64,000 nucleotides of DNA from Catonia carolina (GCA_035578175.1 JAQMRL010000002.1:95458748-95522747); one strand, 5' to 3'; counted from the stretch's first letter, positions 31,855 to 44,735 are shown. Translations and numbers: made by a program. Notes: generated by a model not told the origin, from the sequence alone.

Positions 31855-33462
31855 GGGAAGAATTTTTATGAATTCGAAATTCACAATCTCAACGAAACAG
31901 ACACTTCAAAGACGATTCAAAAATATTAATTGTAATGTTTTTAAACATATCTAGTTATTAAATAAACCTTTTAATTTATTAAATTTAAGAAACCTTATTA
32001 TAAATTTTTTTTAGATACTGTTACTTTATTATAAATATTTTTGTCTCAAAAGATTATTTAGAAATTCTTAATATTTGCTGTTGACGTTGATAAAAATATT
32101 GCTAATAATAGTAGGTTTGAATCCAATACCAAAACGAAAAATGTTTTTCATAAATTTTGTATAAAGCGTAGTGAAATATCGTGCATTAAAATTATGTCAA
32201 AACGTAAAGGAATGTTAAAAGTACGAAGCAAATGCTTTGGTGGAACCATTAGGTGGCGTATCAGAATACCGTTCATGTTATAAAATCTTAATTCTAAAAA
32301 TGTGTAACACAAGTTACAAACATTTTCTCAAAGATTTTTTGAACTTAGAGGAATATAAAACGCCGTTCGTATATCTATGAATTTCAAACTTAAAATGTCG
32401 TAGTCTATATCTTAAAAACAACGCTTTTAAAAATTTTCTGTAAAAAGTTTTTTCTTTTTTCCGACAAAATGTTTTCGCTTATCCGCCACAGAAATAAAGT
32501 GGTATATTAAAAACATCAGAAGTGCATGTTTGGTACATAAATCTTCTCAGCCTTTCTTATTTAAAGAATTTATCTATAATCCGATTATTACGTGTTTTTA
32601 TACCGAAACTTAAAGTTACACTAGATATTTTAATAAAAAATGTATTTTTTATGTAATTGTGATCGCTAATAACTTTATTGTATTTGCGACCTTAAATAAA
32701 TAACTTTCAAAGTAACATTTTAAAATTTCTTTAAAATCAAAGTACGAGTATATTACTTTTACAGAATGAATATTACACTGTAAAAAAATTGCGAAAATGT
32801 TAGTTTTAAATAATTCTTTTTACATATTGTCCTTTTTACATATTTTCCCAGTAAGATTTAATATTGTAAAAATGTATTTTGTTTTATTAATGTAAAAAAT
32901 ATTGGTTTTCATTTTTACTAAAATATTATGTGACTTCAATTGATAAAAGCATTCACCTGAGAATAATTTCAGGAAAGAACCATAGGTAGTAAACACGTTC
33001 GATCTCCTTTCCAAGAATTTATAAAACAGATATCTTGGGAACATCAATTTGAATAAAATAAGAAATAAAGATATGTGTTATATTTTATGTAGTATATAAG
33101 AAGATATAATACTTTTTTAGAGCAAGGAGGTAATAAATCAATACAGAAAATTCGTTTCAAATGCTTTGAATTACGAGAGAAATAAACTAGATAAATTAAA
33201 ACGAAAGTGTTATGTTGACAAATTTTGCACTAATAAACTAAAAATTATCTTCAAAATTACTGAATAAAATGAAATTAATGTGCAATAAGAACTTTTTAAC
33301 AAAAAACAAAATGGGTAATAAACATGGGGTTTCATTATTTGTTTCTCTACCACTCTTAAAAGTAAAACTATTGTCTATTAGATCCTTTTATTGTACTTAA
33401 GATATATTTTATTGTAAATTATGAGTACAGTAACAATACGTTTTGTTTTATGAGAAAATACG
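31855..33462. other. AT-rich spacer
   Basis: No gene or recognised repeat. Confidence 0.5.
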
Positions 33463-33489
33463 TATATATATATATATATATATATATAT
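33463..33489. repeat. (TA)n microsatellite
   Basis: Uninterrupted TA dinucleotides, about 13 units. Confidence 0.95.
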
Positions 33490-33845
33490 TACGGTTTCTT
33501 ACTTCAGAATTGGATAATATTTTACAAATATTAAGGGCATGTGTTTTAACGCCTTTGTTTATTTTATTTTTTACTAAGTACAAATTTATTAACTTAAGTT
33601 TTTTACTTAACTTATTTCATTTGTGAAGCACTTGATATAAACTCTTTTTTCAAAACCAGATTACATATAGGAAAATAACAGTAAAACCAGTAAAGAAAAA
33701 ATGTTTAGAAGTTCTTCATTCTGGAATTAAATATTTATATAAGTAAGATTTTAGGGTTCTTCACCCGCAGGCTGAAAAATCCGAAATAGTATCTTGGTTA
33801 GTGTCTGAATCTAATGCAGCGTTATTGGATCGATAAATTGTTGTT

Positions 33846-34290
33846 CTTTCTTCTTCTTCTTCTTCTATTCAAGGATTAGGTCTGAACTGTTTCCGGCATC
33901 CACCTAGACACCGGTCACCCCGGATCGTGCTGACCTATCAGCCTGTATCTTCTGACCAGTCAAGGAATCTAGTGTGAAGACATTCTTTAACGTCATTCGG
34001 TCCATTTCCGGCGGTACTCCATAATTGTCTCCTTAAGAGAACACACATCAAACTCTCTTGCAGTATATTCTCATTTCTGAACCGTTCCAGTCGACTAAAG
34101 CCTCTAATGCATCTCAACAAGCGAATCTCTGCCGATTAAATTTACTTTTCATATTTCTTCTTCCATACTCAGGCCTCAGTGCCATATGTCAGTGTTGGGA
34201 CAGCCACTGTCGTATAAAACTTCATTAATGTACCAGTTCGGACCCTTCCCTTCAAATTCCGATGTATTGTTCAGGTCCAGTGCTGGTAAA
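33846..34290 (-). pseudogene. RTE-like LINE 3' fragment, (AAG)n tail
   Basis: Minus strand reads NLKGRVRTGTLMKFYTTVAV, PTLTYGTEA, then SAEIRLLRCIRGFSRLERFR and NENILQESL, the 'KFYKTVAVPTLTYGSE...QSAEMRFLR.I.G..RLDR.RNEDI' block of RTE-like LINEs. The 3' UTR ends in (AAG)n (CTTCTTCTTC on plus near 33850). It belongs to the (AAG)n-tailed group. Confidence 0.75.
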
Positions 34291-34401
34291 AGATTTGGTG
34301 GGGAGATTGATGTAGAATAAATATTTATATAAATTTATTATTTATTACTATTAATATTAATATTTTATTAATATTATTAATATTTATATAAATTTATTAT
34401 T

Positions 34402-34493
34402 TATTGTTCTTTCTTCTTCTTCTTCTTCTTCCATTCAAGGATTAGGTCTGAACTGGTTCTGGCATCCACCTAGACACCGGTCACCCCGGATCG
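34402..34493 (-). repeat. second copy of the same LINE 3' end
   Basis: Repeats the (AAG)n tail and about 65 bp of 3' UTR of the fragment at 33846 (ATTCAAGGATTAGGTCTGAA, then CACCTAGACACCGGTCACC), and stops abruptly at the start of the palindromic repeat at 34494. A short direct duplication (AATATTTATATAAATTTATT) flanks the interval between the two copies. Confidence 0.8.
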
Positions 34494-35101
34494 GATTTAG
34501 GTTGTATACAACCTAAATCTACATCTAATCTAATCGTCTCAAAAAATCTAATCGTCTGATCTAAGACGTCTCAGAGAAACAATTTACTAGGAGACCTAAA
34601 ACTGTGGCATTGTCTGTTTGATCTGAAACAAAAAATTTGTTATGTTTGTATTTCAAGAACTAATATTAATTAATGGTTCGATCTTGAAAAAAAGAAAGCT
34701 CTGGCAGAAAGGAGAGACTTTTCCACTCAGATTACTTCAAAGTAACCAAGGCATATAACAAAAAAGTCAAACTCAGTGGTTATTTTAACTATATGGACGA
34801 GTAACAACAGGTAACAAAATATAATTCTGTAAATAATTAACAAAAGTATTTCGTAACAAAAGAAACATGTAATTATTTTATATTTGAGTTTTTGAAAATT
34901 AATTGTGTTGGCATTATTTTCATAGGTATTTTTAAACCTATATTTTGCTTCCAGTGTAAACACAGAAACTACCCAGAAACATAGATTTAGGTTGTATACA
35001 ACCTAAATCTACGACATCTAATCTAATCGTCTCAAAAAATCTAATCGTCTGATCTAAGACGTCTCAGAGAAACAATTTACTAGGAGACCTAAAACTGTGG
35101 G
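34494..35101. repeat. direct repeats of 114/118 bp headed by a palindrome
   Basis: Copy 1 at 34494-34607 and copy 2 at 34984-35100 are nearly identical, differing chiefly by a 3-bp insertion. Each opens with a perfect 26-bp palindrome (34494-34519 and 34984-35009; half-site GATTTAGGTTGTA) and contains CTAATCGTCTC twice and GACGTCTCAGAGAAAC. A 376-bp AT-rich spacer separates them. Confidence 0.85.
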
Positions 35102-35205
35102 AAATCAAACAATACTATATATCATACTATCTTCTATATGATCGTATAGTATTGTTTTTCCCCACAGTTTTAGATCTGCCAGTTGAATATTTCTCTGAGA
35201 CGTCT
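35057..35205. repeat. hairpin formed with copy 2 of the repeat
   Basis: Left arm 35057-35118 (AGACGTCTCAGAGAAAC ... CAATACTAT) and right arm 35146-35205 (ATAGTATTG ... TTTCTCTGAGACGTCT) are inverted copies with scattered mismatches around a 27-bp loop. Copy 1 of the direct repeat has the left arm only. Confidence 0.8.
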
Positions 35206-36929
35206 TTTTATCTCTCAATTTAGAACTACCTAGTGAAATTCATAGACAAAAATTAAAAGGGGTAATTAAAGAAAATAAAAAATCAATTTTTACTATGTTT
35301 TATAAATTTTTTGAATTTTTATACCTTAAGAGGAGTTTTGTTTTACTTCCGTATTAATAAAATGATCAACGAAACATGTTTTACAAACCAGGTACTTTTT
35401 ATTGAAGCGTACAATTAATTGATTAATAATGTTTTAGTAAAATTATAATTGTATTGAGGTATAAAAGAGTATAAATGACGTAATTCAGGGACTAAATATA
35501 AAAATATGACGTCAACAACTCCTACAAGGTTTCAACATTTTTGATACGAGATTTTAAGGTGATATTCAGTTATAAAATGTATTTTTAGATTTTATTTATA
35601 AAATGAAAGTTTGTTGCACATTGCCACTTATTTGTAAGTAATGTCAAACGAAGTATTTAGGTTAAATAAAGAAGGTTAAAAGAAATGACCACCCAGACAT
35701 TTGCTGTCTAAGAGCAAACATAAAAAACCTTCTATTTAATCAAGGCAACTGGAGAGAAGCTAGTCTCTGTAAAGGGAGTGACCACTTTCAATTTACTTCA
35801 GTAGCTCTTCATAACCTTTTACAATCTGAATTATAAAGATAAAATGGAGTTACGGCACCAAGTTTTATAATAAAATTTTTATTTTAATATAATCTTGGTA
35901 ATACAATACCTACTACATGTATCAGTAATATAGTAATTTATCACCTGCTTTACGTTTTTAAAAATTCTAGTTTTAGAAATATATCAGTACTAACTTAAAT
36001 CACATTGAAGGAAAAGAATTAAATATACTGCAAAAAAGTGATTGGATAGTACCAGAAAACGTAAACGTTTAAGCAGTTTCGTAATCATAGTAGACAATCT
36101 TATTATTAACCCTATACCCGGCAATAAAATTTTTCTAGACCGCAAAGAATTTCTAGCATATGGGTCACCGAACCGTACAGAAATCATTAAAAATTTGGTA
36201 TAAATCACATCACAAACCTTATCACGTGACGTATCAAAATAACAAGAAAATTTAATAAATTCATTATTGAAATTTTAACCTGACAGTTAGAGCACACAGC
36301 TACTTGAAAATAATTTTTAGACAAATATTTTTCTAAAATTTCAGATGACACTACTGTTTAAAACTTTTTTATGCTCTACTTATAAAATTCATTACATACG
36401 ATGGTTATTTATAATGTTTATTTCAAAATAAAACAAATAAAAAAGATTCTATGTTTAAAACTGAAGAAAATATATAGTACAAAAACACATCATGTAAACC
36501 AAGAAATAACCAAATTCAGCTCTAGGATAGCGTGGTTTCAACGGAGAAACACAAGCAGAGTATACAACTAAAACTATTGTATTATATGTAAAAATTTATT
36601 TTATACATTACTAAACTATTGTACAAAACAGCAATGCTATCTGTAGATGAATTTAAACTAACCCGTCAACATTGCAATGCTATAAAGAAAATCCGATTTT
36701 GCGACGCGACCAGTTCAAGAAGCGATAACATCGTCTCAAAATTGACGATATCCGGCTCTAGGCTTAACCGAACAAATCAGCCTATATTTTGTTGTTCTTT
36801 CAGTGGGAAAAATGCAGGACTTCAACACCACGCATACCTTGTAAAAAACTTGAAGAAAATACACAAACGAAATGAAATGATCACGTTTTATAATTCGTAG
36901 GCCTACTTCGTCATAAAAATTGTCAAAAC
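35206..36929. other. AT-rich spacer
   Basis: No recognisable gene. A 93-codon plus-strand frame at 36619-36897 has no motif that I know; it lies just upstream of a LINE remnant and may be part of it. Confidence 0.4.
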
Positions 36930-37149
36930 ATGATTTTAACAGTATAAAAATTTCTCATACAAATACAACTAAATATCTCGGATTTACACCTAGACATGCA
37001 TCTAAATTAGAGAAACATACATTCAGCAGAAACGAAAACCGGATATGATATATTAAAAATTTAACTCTACTACTCGGATCAAATTTCAAATTATTACTAC
37101 AAAACCAAATTATCATGTTTTCAAACCAGTTTGAAAACACTCTATTCAA
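36930..37149 (+). pseudogene. LINE RT remnant (KYLGF block)
   Basis: Plus strand reads SHTNTTKYLGFTPRHASKLE, then -NLTLLLGSNFKLLLQN, resembling the 'TKYLGFTLD..L.W..H' and 'L..L.G......L.LY' blocks of non-LTR reverse transcriptases, with stops. Weak. Confidence 0.35.
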
Positions 37150-38587
37150 TTATGAGGCGTAGGCTACCCAGTAACAGAATAAAAAGTTCTCTGAGGTCTA
37201 TCAACTGCATGTCAAACAATCAAATTTACAACATTTTTATTTATACATAATCGTATATACACTCTGATAATAGTCTTAATAGTCTATTTATTTTTACATA
37301 ATAATGAAAAATTTTAGAAGTAGAAGTACAGGCAATGAGTAATCCTGTGAAAAGTACTTCCGTTTTTCTGCTTCTACACCAAATAATAAAACAAACTGAA
37401 GATAATTATTTTTTTAATTAATTTTAAGCGAAATAACTAAAGAAACAATGAATTAAAATTTTTAAAACTATATTTTACAAGATTTTTCTTTAACGACTTT
37501 TATAATGAACTATAATATTTAAATAGATAATTTAAAACAACTACCAAAGAAACTCTTTTAAACTATTAGCTACGTATAATTTGTGAGAATGTTTAAAACT
37601 ATAAGAATTGTAGAAAGAAACTTTAGAGAAATTCGGTACGACAGTAATATTTCAATATTTTATAATAATATTTTACTCCATTAATTAAGTCATTATATTA
37701 TAATAAAGGAACAAGGAATGCAATATAAAAATAAATCGACTACAGAAACATTACCAAGGAAATAATAAAACTATTTTTAATTTACAGTAGTTTGGAAATT
37801 CTGCTACACTTTGAAAATGTGTGTTCTTTTAAAGAAAATAGTAGACTAATGAATAAAGAAACTAAAATAATTAATAAACAAACTACTTTACACAAAACAA
37901 AATATATTTAATAATAATTAACAAAGATTATCAATTTTGTTAAGGACAAATCAAGAAAACTATATAAGTATTTTAAATAAATATAGAAAAAAGTATATGC
38001 TTGTAACATAATTGACCAGAATTTCGAAAATTAATGTATAATAATTAAAAAATATTTTCATCTTTGGTAGAGAGAAGGTAGCTAAAAAAACAGAGTCAGT
38101 TGATCCCTAGGCAACTAATTTAATTAACTTGAGTCTTTTGAGAGTATATCGATGTTTTATCAGAGTACCAGATAATGAGGTATTTGCTTGTTAATTTAAA
38201 TTTAATTAGCGGTATGGAAGATATGTTTTTTTAACTTTTCATAATCATTACGCTATACAGATCATTATTATATTATAAAAATGAAAAAAGCAACACACAT
38301 TTCAATAATAATAACAATAATAATAATAATAATAATAATGTTATCATTTTCTAAATAAAAAATGTTTGTAACGGTTACACAAAGAATAGGCTTTATTATT
38401 GTGTTGAAAGGACTTATTTTCACTCAGTTACAATGATTAATTCATAATTCAAAAGAAATATAAGAAAACCACAAGAATAGTTAAATCTTTAGTACCACTG
38501 AAACATAATAGGTAGGTAAGGTAAAGTTGTAGACCCTCAATATCCTTGTGGTTCCTTTACAGCTGGTATTAATAATAATAATAATAA
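37150..38587. other. AT-rich spacer with ATA/AAT simple repeats
   Basis: (AAT)n at about 38308-38339 and 38567-38586. Nothing else. Confidence 0.55.
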
Positions 38588-38885
38588 ACAGAACTTATAT
38601 AACAAGAAGTCGATGTCAAGAAACACCAAGATCCGCCACTACAACACAGTTATCAAACCCGCTTTCCTGTATGCAAGTGAGACACTAACATTAAATAAGA
38701 AACACGAGCTGGAAGACATAAAAAAAGAAGAAAGGAAAATAATCCGAAAGATCCTTGGTGCTACGCAAACGGAAACCGGGTTCAGATTACAACCAAACCA
38801 GACCGTAGAAAAATTCTCAAATGTAGAAGCTGACATTAGAAAAAGACGTATGAAATTCTTTGGACACATAAAGCGGTTACTGTTC
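38588..38885 (+). pseudogene. RTE-like LINE C-terminal fragment
   Basis: Plus strand reads NTKIRHYNTVIKPAFLYASE, TLTLNKKHELEDIKKEERKI, IRKILGATQTETGFRLQPNQ and DIRKRRMKFFGHIKRL, the region after the RT core of the LINE group also seen at 2985-3545. Open through this block, then unrelated DNA. The (AAT)n before it may be coincidental. Confidence 0.75.
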
Positions 38886-39166
38886 TTTGAAAATATGAAT
38901 TTTTTATTGTTTTACTTTTCATACTTTAGTATACTTTTTTGTTCATTGTGAATTCAAGTTTAACATTATTGAATGTTGTATTTTATAGTCGTCCGTGTTC
39001 TTGTTAATTTAAATGTAATATCAATGTTATCTCATCTTTTGGTTGTTCTCAATAGTACAGTTAAAGATTCAAAATAAAAGATAAAAAAGGGAAGGAAAAT
39101 TCAGAATAAAAATTTTAAACTTTCACAAAATTTCAAATTTTATATAAAATACATAGTTACACTTCT
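38886..39166. other. AT-rich spacer
   Basis: Nothing recognised. Confidence 0.5.
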
Positions 39167-39562
39167 TAACGCTGTTGTTTAGGTTATCAGCCGAAAGGCT
39201 GGTTTGAACCTGTAGAGGTTTTACTAAGTCAAACGAGGAGTGAGGTGGTTTACCAGGCCTTCCTCACTGAATGGAAAAGTACGCTTATAAGCATACCGGG
39301 CTCTCTAAAAAGCACATATTTTTTACTCTGCAAATGACAACTTCACTTCATTCACCACAGGGTCTGGCTGTACAATAAAATTCATTACTTTCAGAGGAGA
39401 TAACTCTGATTAGTGTATTTTACACCTCTACCGCTTCTGTTCTTAAATGATTCAGCTATTTAATGGCTGACCATTTGATAAGAAACAAAACTATTTATTT
39501 TAGCCCTGCAACGAACAGATCGAGTGTAAATAATTGGACACTTCACCTGTCTGTTATGGGTA
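39167..39562 (+). repeat. 400-bp dispersed repeat, copy 2
   Basis: Starts GTTTAGGTTATCAGCCGAAA and carries AGGCTGGTTTGAACCTG, GAGGAGTGAGGTGGTTTACC, CTTCCTCACTGA, CTTCACTTCATTCACCACAG, TTACACCTCTACCGCTTCTG and ends near CCTGTCTGTTATGGG. Colinear with 59989-60385. Confidence 0.85.
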
Positions 39563-39854
39563 GACTTAATGCTATGAATCTATTAACTTTTTTTTGTTAA
39601 TGTCTTGCCATTTATATTTTCATGTAATCAATTCTCACTGTCATTTATCAACGCTCGAGTAACGGAGTCGCTAATAGAATTTGAAACAACATTAAGAAAA
39701 ATACTTATATTTTTTTCTTCGCAGAAAATTAAAGAGTATGAAAGCATAGCCAAATCTACCCGCCAACTTCATATAAGAAATCAATTTAAAAAAAGTATTA
39801 TTTTCCCAGAATATTTTTAATTTATTCATTTGTACAATTACCTAATCGTGAAAA

Positions 39855-40202
39855 AAACTATTACTATAGTGTACAAAGTTTGTTTTAAACCAATATGGAC
39901 CTATGGGCTACAAATTTATGGCACAGCTAACCCGAGTAACCTAAAAAAATTACAAGCCTTTCAATAAAAATTTCTACGTGTAATTAATTACCTGTGCACC
40001 TTTTTATGTCAACAAAAAAATTGTACTTGATGACCTTAAAATTCCGTTTACAAGTGAAGTAGTTAAGTCTAGCTACAGCGTTTTTCACAGAAAATTGCAT
40101 GATCACCCCAACGAATTGATCACCAAAATATCGGATGCACCAATACCAGGAAATCCACAACGCAGGTTGAAACGTCAAAGGGCCCGAGATCTTCTACAAC
40201 AT
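39855..40202 (+). pseudogene. Jockey ORF2 C-terminal remnant
   Basis: Plus strand reads VYKVCFKPIWTYGLQIYGTA then NPSNLKKLQAFQ, and after a frameshift FYVNKKIVLDDLKIPFTSEV, VKSSYSVFHRKLHDHPNELI and NPQRRLKRQRARDLLQ. This is the whole C-terminal domain of Jockey ORF2 in two frames. No tail or TSD identified. Confidence 0.8.
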
Positions 40203-41394
40203 GATTTTCTTTTTAACTTTCTTTTCTTCCTTCATTTCTTCTAACATTGTTATTCTCATTCATGCATTACAAATATTATCTCATGGAACATATACCAATG
40301 AGTATCACTGTTCCTTTTCATTTCTTTTTCTTGTCATCCTTTCTTTACTTCTATTAAATTTTCTCGTTGTATTTGTTAGTATATAGTTGCAAATAACGTT
40401 GTTAAAGATAAAAAAATTCGTGAGAAGAATTGAAATCATTACATAATTATTTTAAGAATATTAATTTATATATTCGAAATGAAATCACACTATTTCTTTG
40501 GAGATAAATTATAAAAAGAGCTGACAGTGAATCAATAACATTATTTAGCATAATTTAATAGAAACTGTTCTGTTAACGATATACCTCAACTGAATAATCC
40601 CGTAGGCGGATGCGTCTACTAAGCGCATCATCGCAGATATTGGAGGAGAGACGCATTAACAATTCCTTAACATTGTTCTCAATTTACATATTCTTTGAGA
40701 GTTATCTTATTACAAAAAATAATGTAGTAATACGTCCTTGTATTACGTTTTTTTGTAATAAAATACTTATTTCATACAACCGAATCTAAAATTTTAAAAA
40801 ATATATAAATATTTAATAAACTAAGTGAAATCATGTATAATCGAATCATAAAAAATGTTATCATGATCATATATCTTGACATAAGGGTTAAAATAATCTT
40901 AAGACACAAAAGGTTGTTTATATCATTATTTTAGAATGTACGTTTTTAAATAATAACGACTCAAACTAACAAGCAGCTTCTATTTCTTATTAAAATGTAA
41001 AGATCAATTTCAGTAATTATTCTTCTTCCCTGCCAGATACTACGGGTATGTTTTTATTTAACAATCATATTTTGGTAACATTTTTAAATTTGATTTTGTT
41101 CCTATTTCTACAAAAAAAGTGATAATTAATTTGACAAAATGTAGAAAGAATACGAAGAAGCTGATCACACCGTTGCGCTTCAAATTTTTTTGTGCATATA
41201 TATGGTGTAGTTTATGTTAAAGCTATGACTGTTATTTTGATAATGTCTTTAATTTTATATTAATTTTATAGTAAATTCCTGTTTTATTTTCTGTTTAACC
41301 TCATCTGGGGAACGTCTGTTAGGAGTGGTGTATGCATTCTTTTAATTAGGTCATTTTTGTTTGTCAATTTTTTTGTAAAATCGTCTGTCGTAGG
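40203..41394. other. AT-rich spacer
   Basis: No gene. A small GC-richer patch lies at 40600-40660. Confidence 0.5.
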
Positions 41395-41490
41395 TTACAA
41401 TTTGATAATATTATAAATGTAAGGGATTCGTAAGTCATGGTGTAAGGTTTCGTAACGCTCATACCAAGGGTAAATGTTGATACATCTGAG
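41395..41490 (-). pseudogene. Jockey ORF2 C-terminal scrap
   Basis: Minus strand reads YPWYERYETLHHDLRIPYIY, matching 'PWYVSN.TLH.DL.IPYV' of Jockey ORF2. Very short. Confidence 0.5.
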
Positions 41491-41616
41491 TAAGCCTACT
41501 TCATGCAGGATATACGATACAATCATATATGGATCTAAAAACCCAAATTTTAGCTGTAGACATTGTGGACTTGATACTTCATAGCTAATATAATTTAGTA
41601 TTTTATTAAACCGCGC

Positions 41617-42118
41617 TTGCCAACAAATCTGACGTATACGGAAGTTAACATTGCACAATGTACTGTCAACATTAATCTTCTTACAAGCGTGTACTCTTAC
41701 TTTTATTACTCCAGTCGTTAAGAAATAGAATAAAAATTAATTTTAACAAAATTATTTTAGCAAAATAAAAATGAAAACTTTTTAAATAGTTTGTAGGATT
41801 CGAATTCACGGCCTCTAGTACGGCAGTATCAAAAGTAAAATATTAACTATCCACTATAAATTTATACGCCCGGCTGACGTTCAGACAATGCACGCGAAAT
41901 TTTATTCAGATGTAAGTACCGCGCTATATCGAAATTGAATATAATTTTTTCCTTTATTTATTAATAATTAAATTACTAGCTATTAAAATTTTTTGTACTC
42001 ATTTTTTTTTTCTAACGACTGGAGTAATAAAAGTAAGATTACACCCAAGAAATTAGATTAATGTTGACAGTACATCGTCTAATGTTAAATTTCCCTATAC
42101 GTCAAATTTGTTGGAAAG
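41617..42118. repeat. long inverted repeat pair
   Basis: Arm 41617-41725 and arm 42008-42118 are inverted copies of about 110 bp (for example GTACTGTCAACATTAATCT and ACTTTTATTACTCCAGTCGTT on the left). The 280-bp spacer carries a minus-strand B-box-like GTGAATTCGAATCC, possibly an old tRNA-derived SINE. Confidence 0.75.
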
Positions 42119-42189
42119 CACAGTATATTGTAATTTATGTTAAACTAAAAATAAATAATAATTCATCAGCATTATAGAAATATACAAAA

Positions 42190-42355
42190 CTTATAACGAC
42201 GTATAGTGGTCGTGGTACATTTCTGTGTTCGATGCCCGGTGATGGTCTAGAAATTATTACGTAATAAAAACCCATTGTTCTCATCTTAACCCAAAGTAGT
42301 CGGTAATAACCAAAATGTTGATGCGACGTAAAATAAACTACAATCTTTATTGGGC
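42190..42355 (+). repeat. tRNA-derived SINE, shared-tail group
   Basis: Head with TAGTGGTCGTGGTACATT and B box GTGTTCGATGCCCGG; body, then GTAATAACCAAAATGTTGA and tail GATGCGACGTAAAATAAAC. Tail equals that of the SINEs at 44396, 53700 and 58174. Confidence 0.7.
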
Positions 42356-42390
42356 AAGTCATATAGTCAAATGTGGTCATTTATAGTTAT

Positions 42391-44395
42391 TTATAGTCAT
42401 TATCAGTTATAATTTTTATAAATTAAAGCTTTTAAACGATACAAAATACTGAAAGATGCACGATAAAATAAAAATAAAATTAAGTATAGTAAAGTGCAGT
42501 GAATTTCTAATATAATAGGATGTATAAATTTGTCTATTTTTGAAGTCTTAAAATTGAAATCGCTGTATTGAAATTTATGGTAATCACGAAATAGTATCTA
42601 TCGTAGAAGTCCCTGATTTTCCTAAATGTATAAGTACTGGTCATAAGTACGTAAATTTCATACAAATATGTTTTGAATGTGTTAAAAAATATGTTTGTTC
42701 GTTTACAAAAACGTATTTCTAATAGATATTTTAGAATTCACCACCCACCAGTTGGAGTAAGGACTTCCTACATTTGTTATGTTTTCGATGCGAAAAGGCC
42801 GACTGAGGACCACTCAAATATCACTTCTTTGTCCCTCTTTTCTTTTATTCCATGCGTTTATATTTTTGCAACGTGGCTTCATTTTTCTTCATCCGTCTAC
42901 TCTCTTCCTGTTCTGCGAAAAGAACCTTTGTATTATAAATTACTCTTCGGAAGTCATGTCTTTCATAACAGTCTTCTTCTTTCAAGCCTATTTTTTTGGA
43001 GGTGTTCACCCGTCTGTTTTAGCTAATTATTTTAAACATATTCTTTATTTGTCCTTGTTCTTCGTAAAAATAAATAAAAGAGAATTCATCTCGTTTCACT
43101 GACATCTCATTAACTCGTTAATTTAAAAACAGTTGTGAATTTTACTAATTCAGGAAAAGAATCAGCAAATTATTTTTAGACAGGATCTTCTGTAACTGTC
43201 AACAATTTTATTATACATAATTTTGAAAAGAAAAACCAATAAAAGCTCTAATAGCAATTTACCCAGAAATATTTTAATTTATCAAAACTTATATTACTAA
43301 GAAGGAAACTAATCTGTTTATTACATGTGCAATACAAAGTATAGTTTGTTGTAAGAAATAATAAAGTTAGTTACTTTACTTTTTTAATTATTCTACATAA
43401 AATACTCTTCATTCTTTAGCAGACTGTATAGAAGTTAAGAAGTAATGATACAAAAAATGTGTTAAATGAGAAGAGTTAAAATGTTTTTGTGAACGAAAAT
43501 TACAAGAAAATACAGATTAAAATTGGTTGAGCGTAAAGGCTAAGTTTAATAGACTATGCTCTGTTTAATTGTGCAGATTAGATTAAAGGTACGAAAGATT
43601 TATAATAAAGGAAAAACTTTAATTAAAGAGTCAGAAGCTTTTTACCTATGCATATTTATGCACTTCATGCAATTTATGAAGTGCCTTTAGGAAATAAACT
43701 GGCATTTTTCAAAGAAAATCTTATTATTAAGAAGAAACTTATATATCTGATAATGAATAACGAATTAAAATGTGAGTAAATGAATATTATTTTGACCATT
43801 CTACTTCGTTAACTTCTTTAATAAAGTTTCAATATTTTGACCATAAAATTCTTAAGAGTATTTTTTTCATTTTACGTTATTAATGTTTTAAGCATAAATC
43901 GTCAGATGAGGTTTCTCAATAATGGAAATCCATCACCGATATACGAGTATTAAAAAAGTTAAACAAAAAGTCAATAAAATTTCATAAGCCCAACTAAGAT
44001 GAATGGTTAAAAATTTTCTCTTTCTGAAGGGAAGCAACGCAAATAAACCGTACGTTGAACCCTAGTAACTTTCTCGTAGATTTTCAACAAATGTGCAATT
44101 CACTGTTAATGTTTTGACCTATTTTGAACTTCTATTGCATTAAATGCAAAACTCTAAAATGCGTCTAGAGCAAGCGTTTTCTTCACCGAAATTCATTTAA
44201 ACAATTGCAATTTTATATAGTCATCTGCGATAAATGTTCTTATAATATAATAAATAAACCAATTTATAGTATGGGTTTCGATATAAGAAAATAATTGTAA
44301 ATTTTCCAATAACGAAGTGAAACATGTTCCTAAACAGGGAAAACAATTAATTTAAAATATCGAATTAGTAAAATGACTATTTCCTTTCACTTACT
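42391..44395. other. AT-rich spacer
   Basis: No recognised content. Overlapping plus-strand frames at 42673-43102 translate to Phe/Ser-rich peptides without motifs. Confidence 0.5.
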
Positions 44396-44515
44396 GTTAA
44401 TCTATTTAAATCTGCATCAACAACTCGGTCATTAGCTACTTTGAAAAGAACGGTGGGTTACAGTGACTAATAATTTTTTAGTCCCTAGCTGGGAATTGAA
44501 CTAGAATTCTTCTGC
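44396..44515 (-). repeat. tRNA-derived SINE, shared-tail group (partial)
   Basis: Minus strand: AGTTCAATTCCCAGCTAGGG (B box region), body with CAAAGTAGCTAATGACCGAG, tail GTTGTTGATGCAGATTTAAA. Head mostly missing. Confidence 0.65.
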
Positions 44516-44568
44516 TATGCTTTTCTTTAATTTATATTGTGTGCACTTTGCCCTTAAAAATAAAACTT

Positions 44569-44735
44569 TCCGACCCTTTGACGTAGTGGTTAGAGCAATT
44601 GACTTCTGTGCCAGGGGTCCCGGGTCCGATTTCCGGTCAGGTCTGGGATTTTTCATTGTTACCATAACCACACATCATTACCTACGCGCAAGCCAAATTT
44701 TATTTAGGTATTATTGTCCAATACAAAAAACAAAT
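44569..44735 (+). repeat. tRNA-derived SINE, another head
   Basis: Head CCCTTTGACGTAGTGGTTAG with AGCAATTGACTTC and B box GGGTCCGATTTCCGG. Body includes ACCATAACCACACATCATTA. The 3' end is unclear. Adjacent to the opposite-strand SINE at 44396. Confidence 0.65.

Noticed and set aside
33463..33489. TA run as a possible origin or recombination site
   Set aside because: Ordinary microsatellite; no supporting context.
36619..36897. 93-codon plus-strand frame beginning at ATG/ACT region
   Set aside because: No recognised domain, AT-rich codon use like the non-coding background; may be the eroded start of the LINE remnant that follows.
42673..43102. Two overlapping plus-strand frames (117 and 107 codons)
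   Set aside because: Phe/Ser/Leu-rich translations of T-rich DNA, no motif, no flanking repeat structure.
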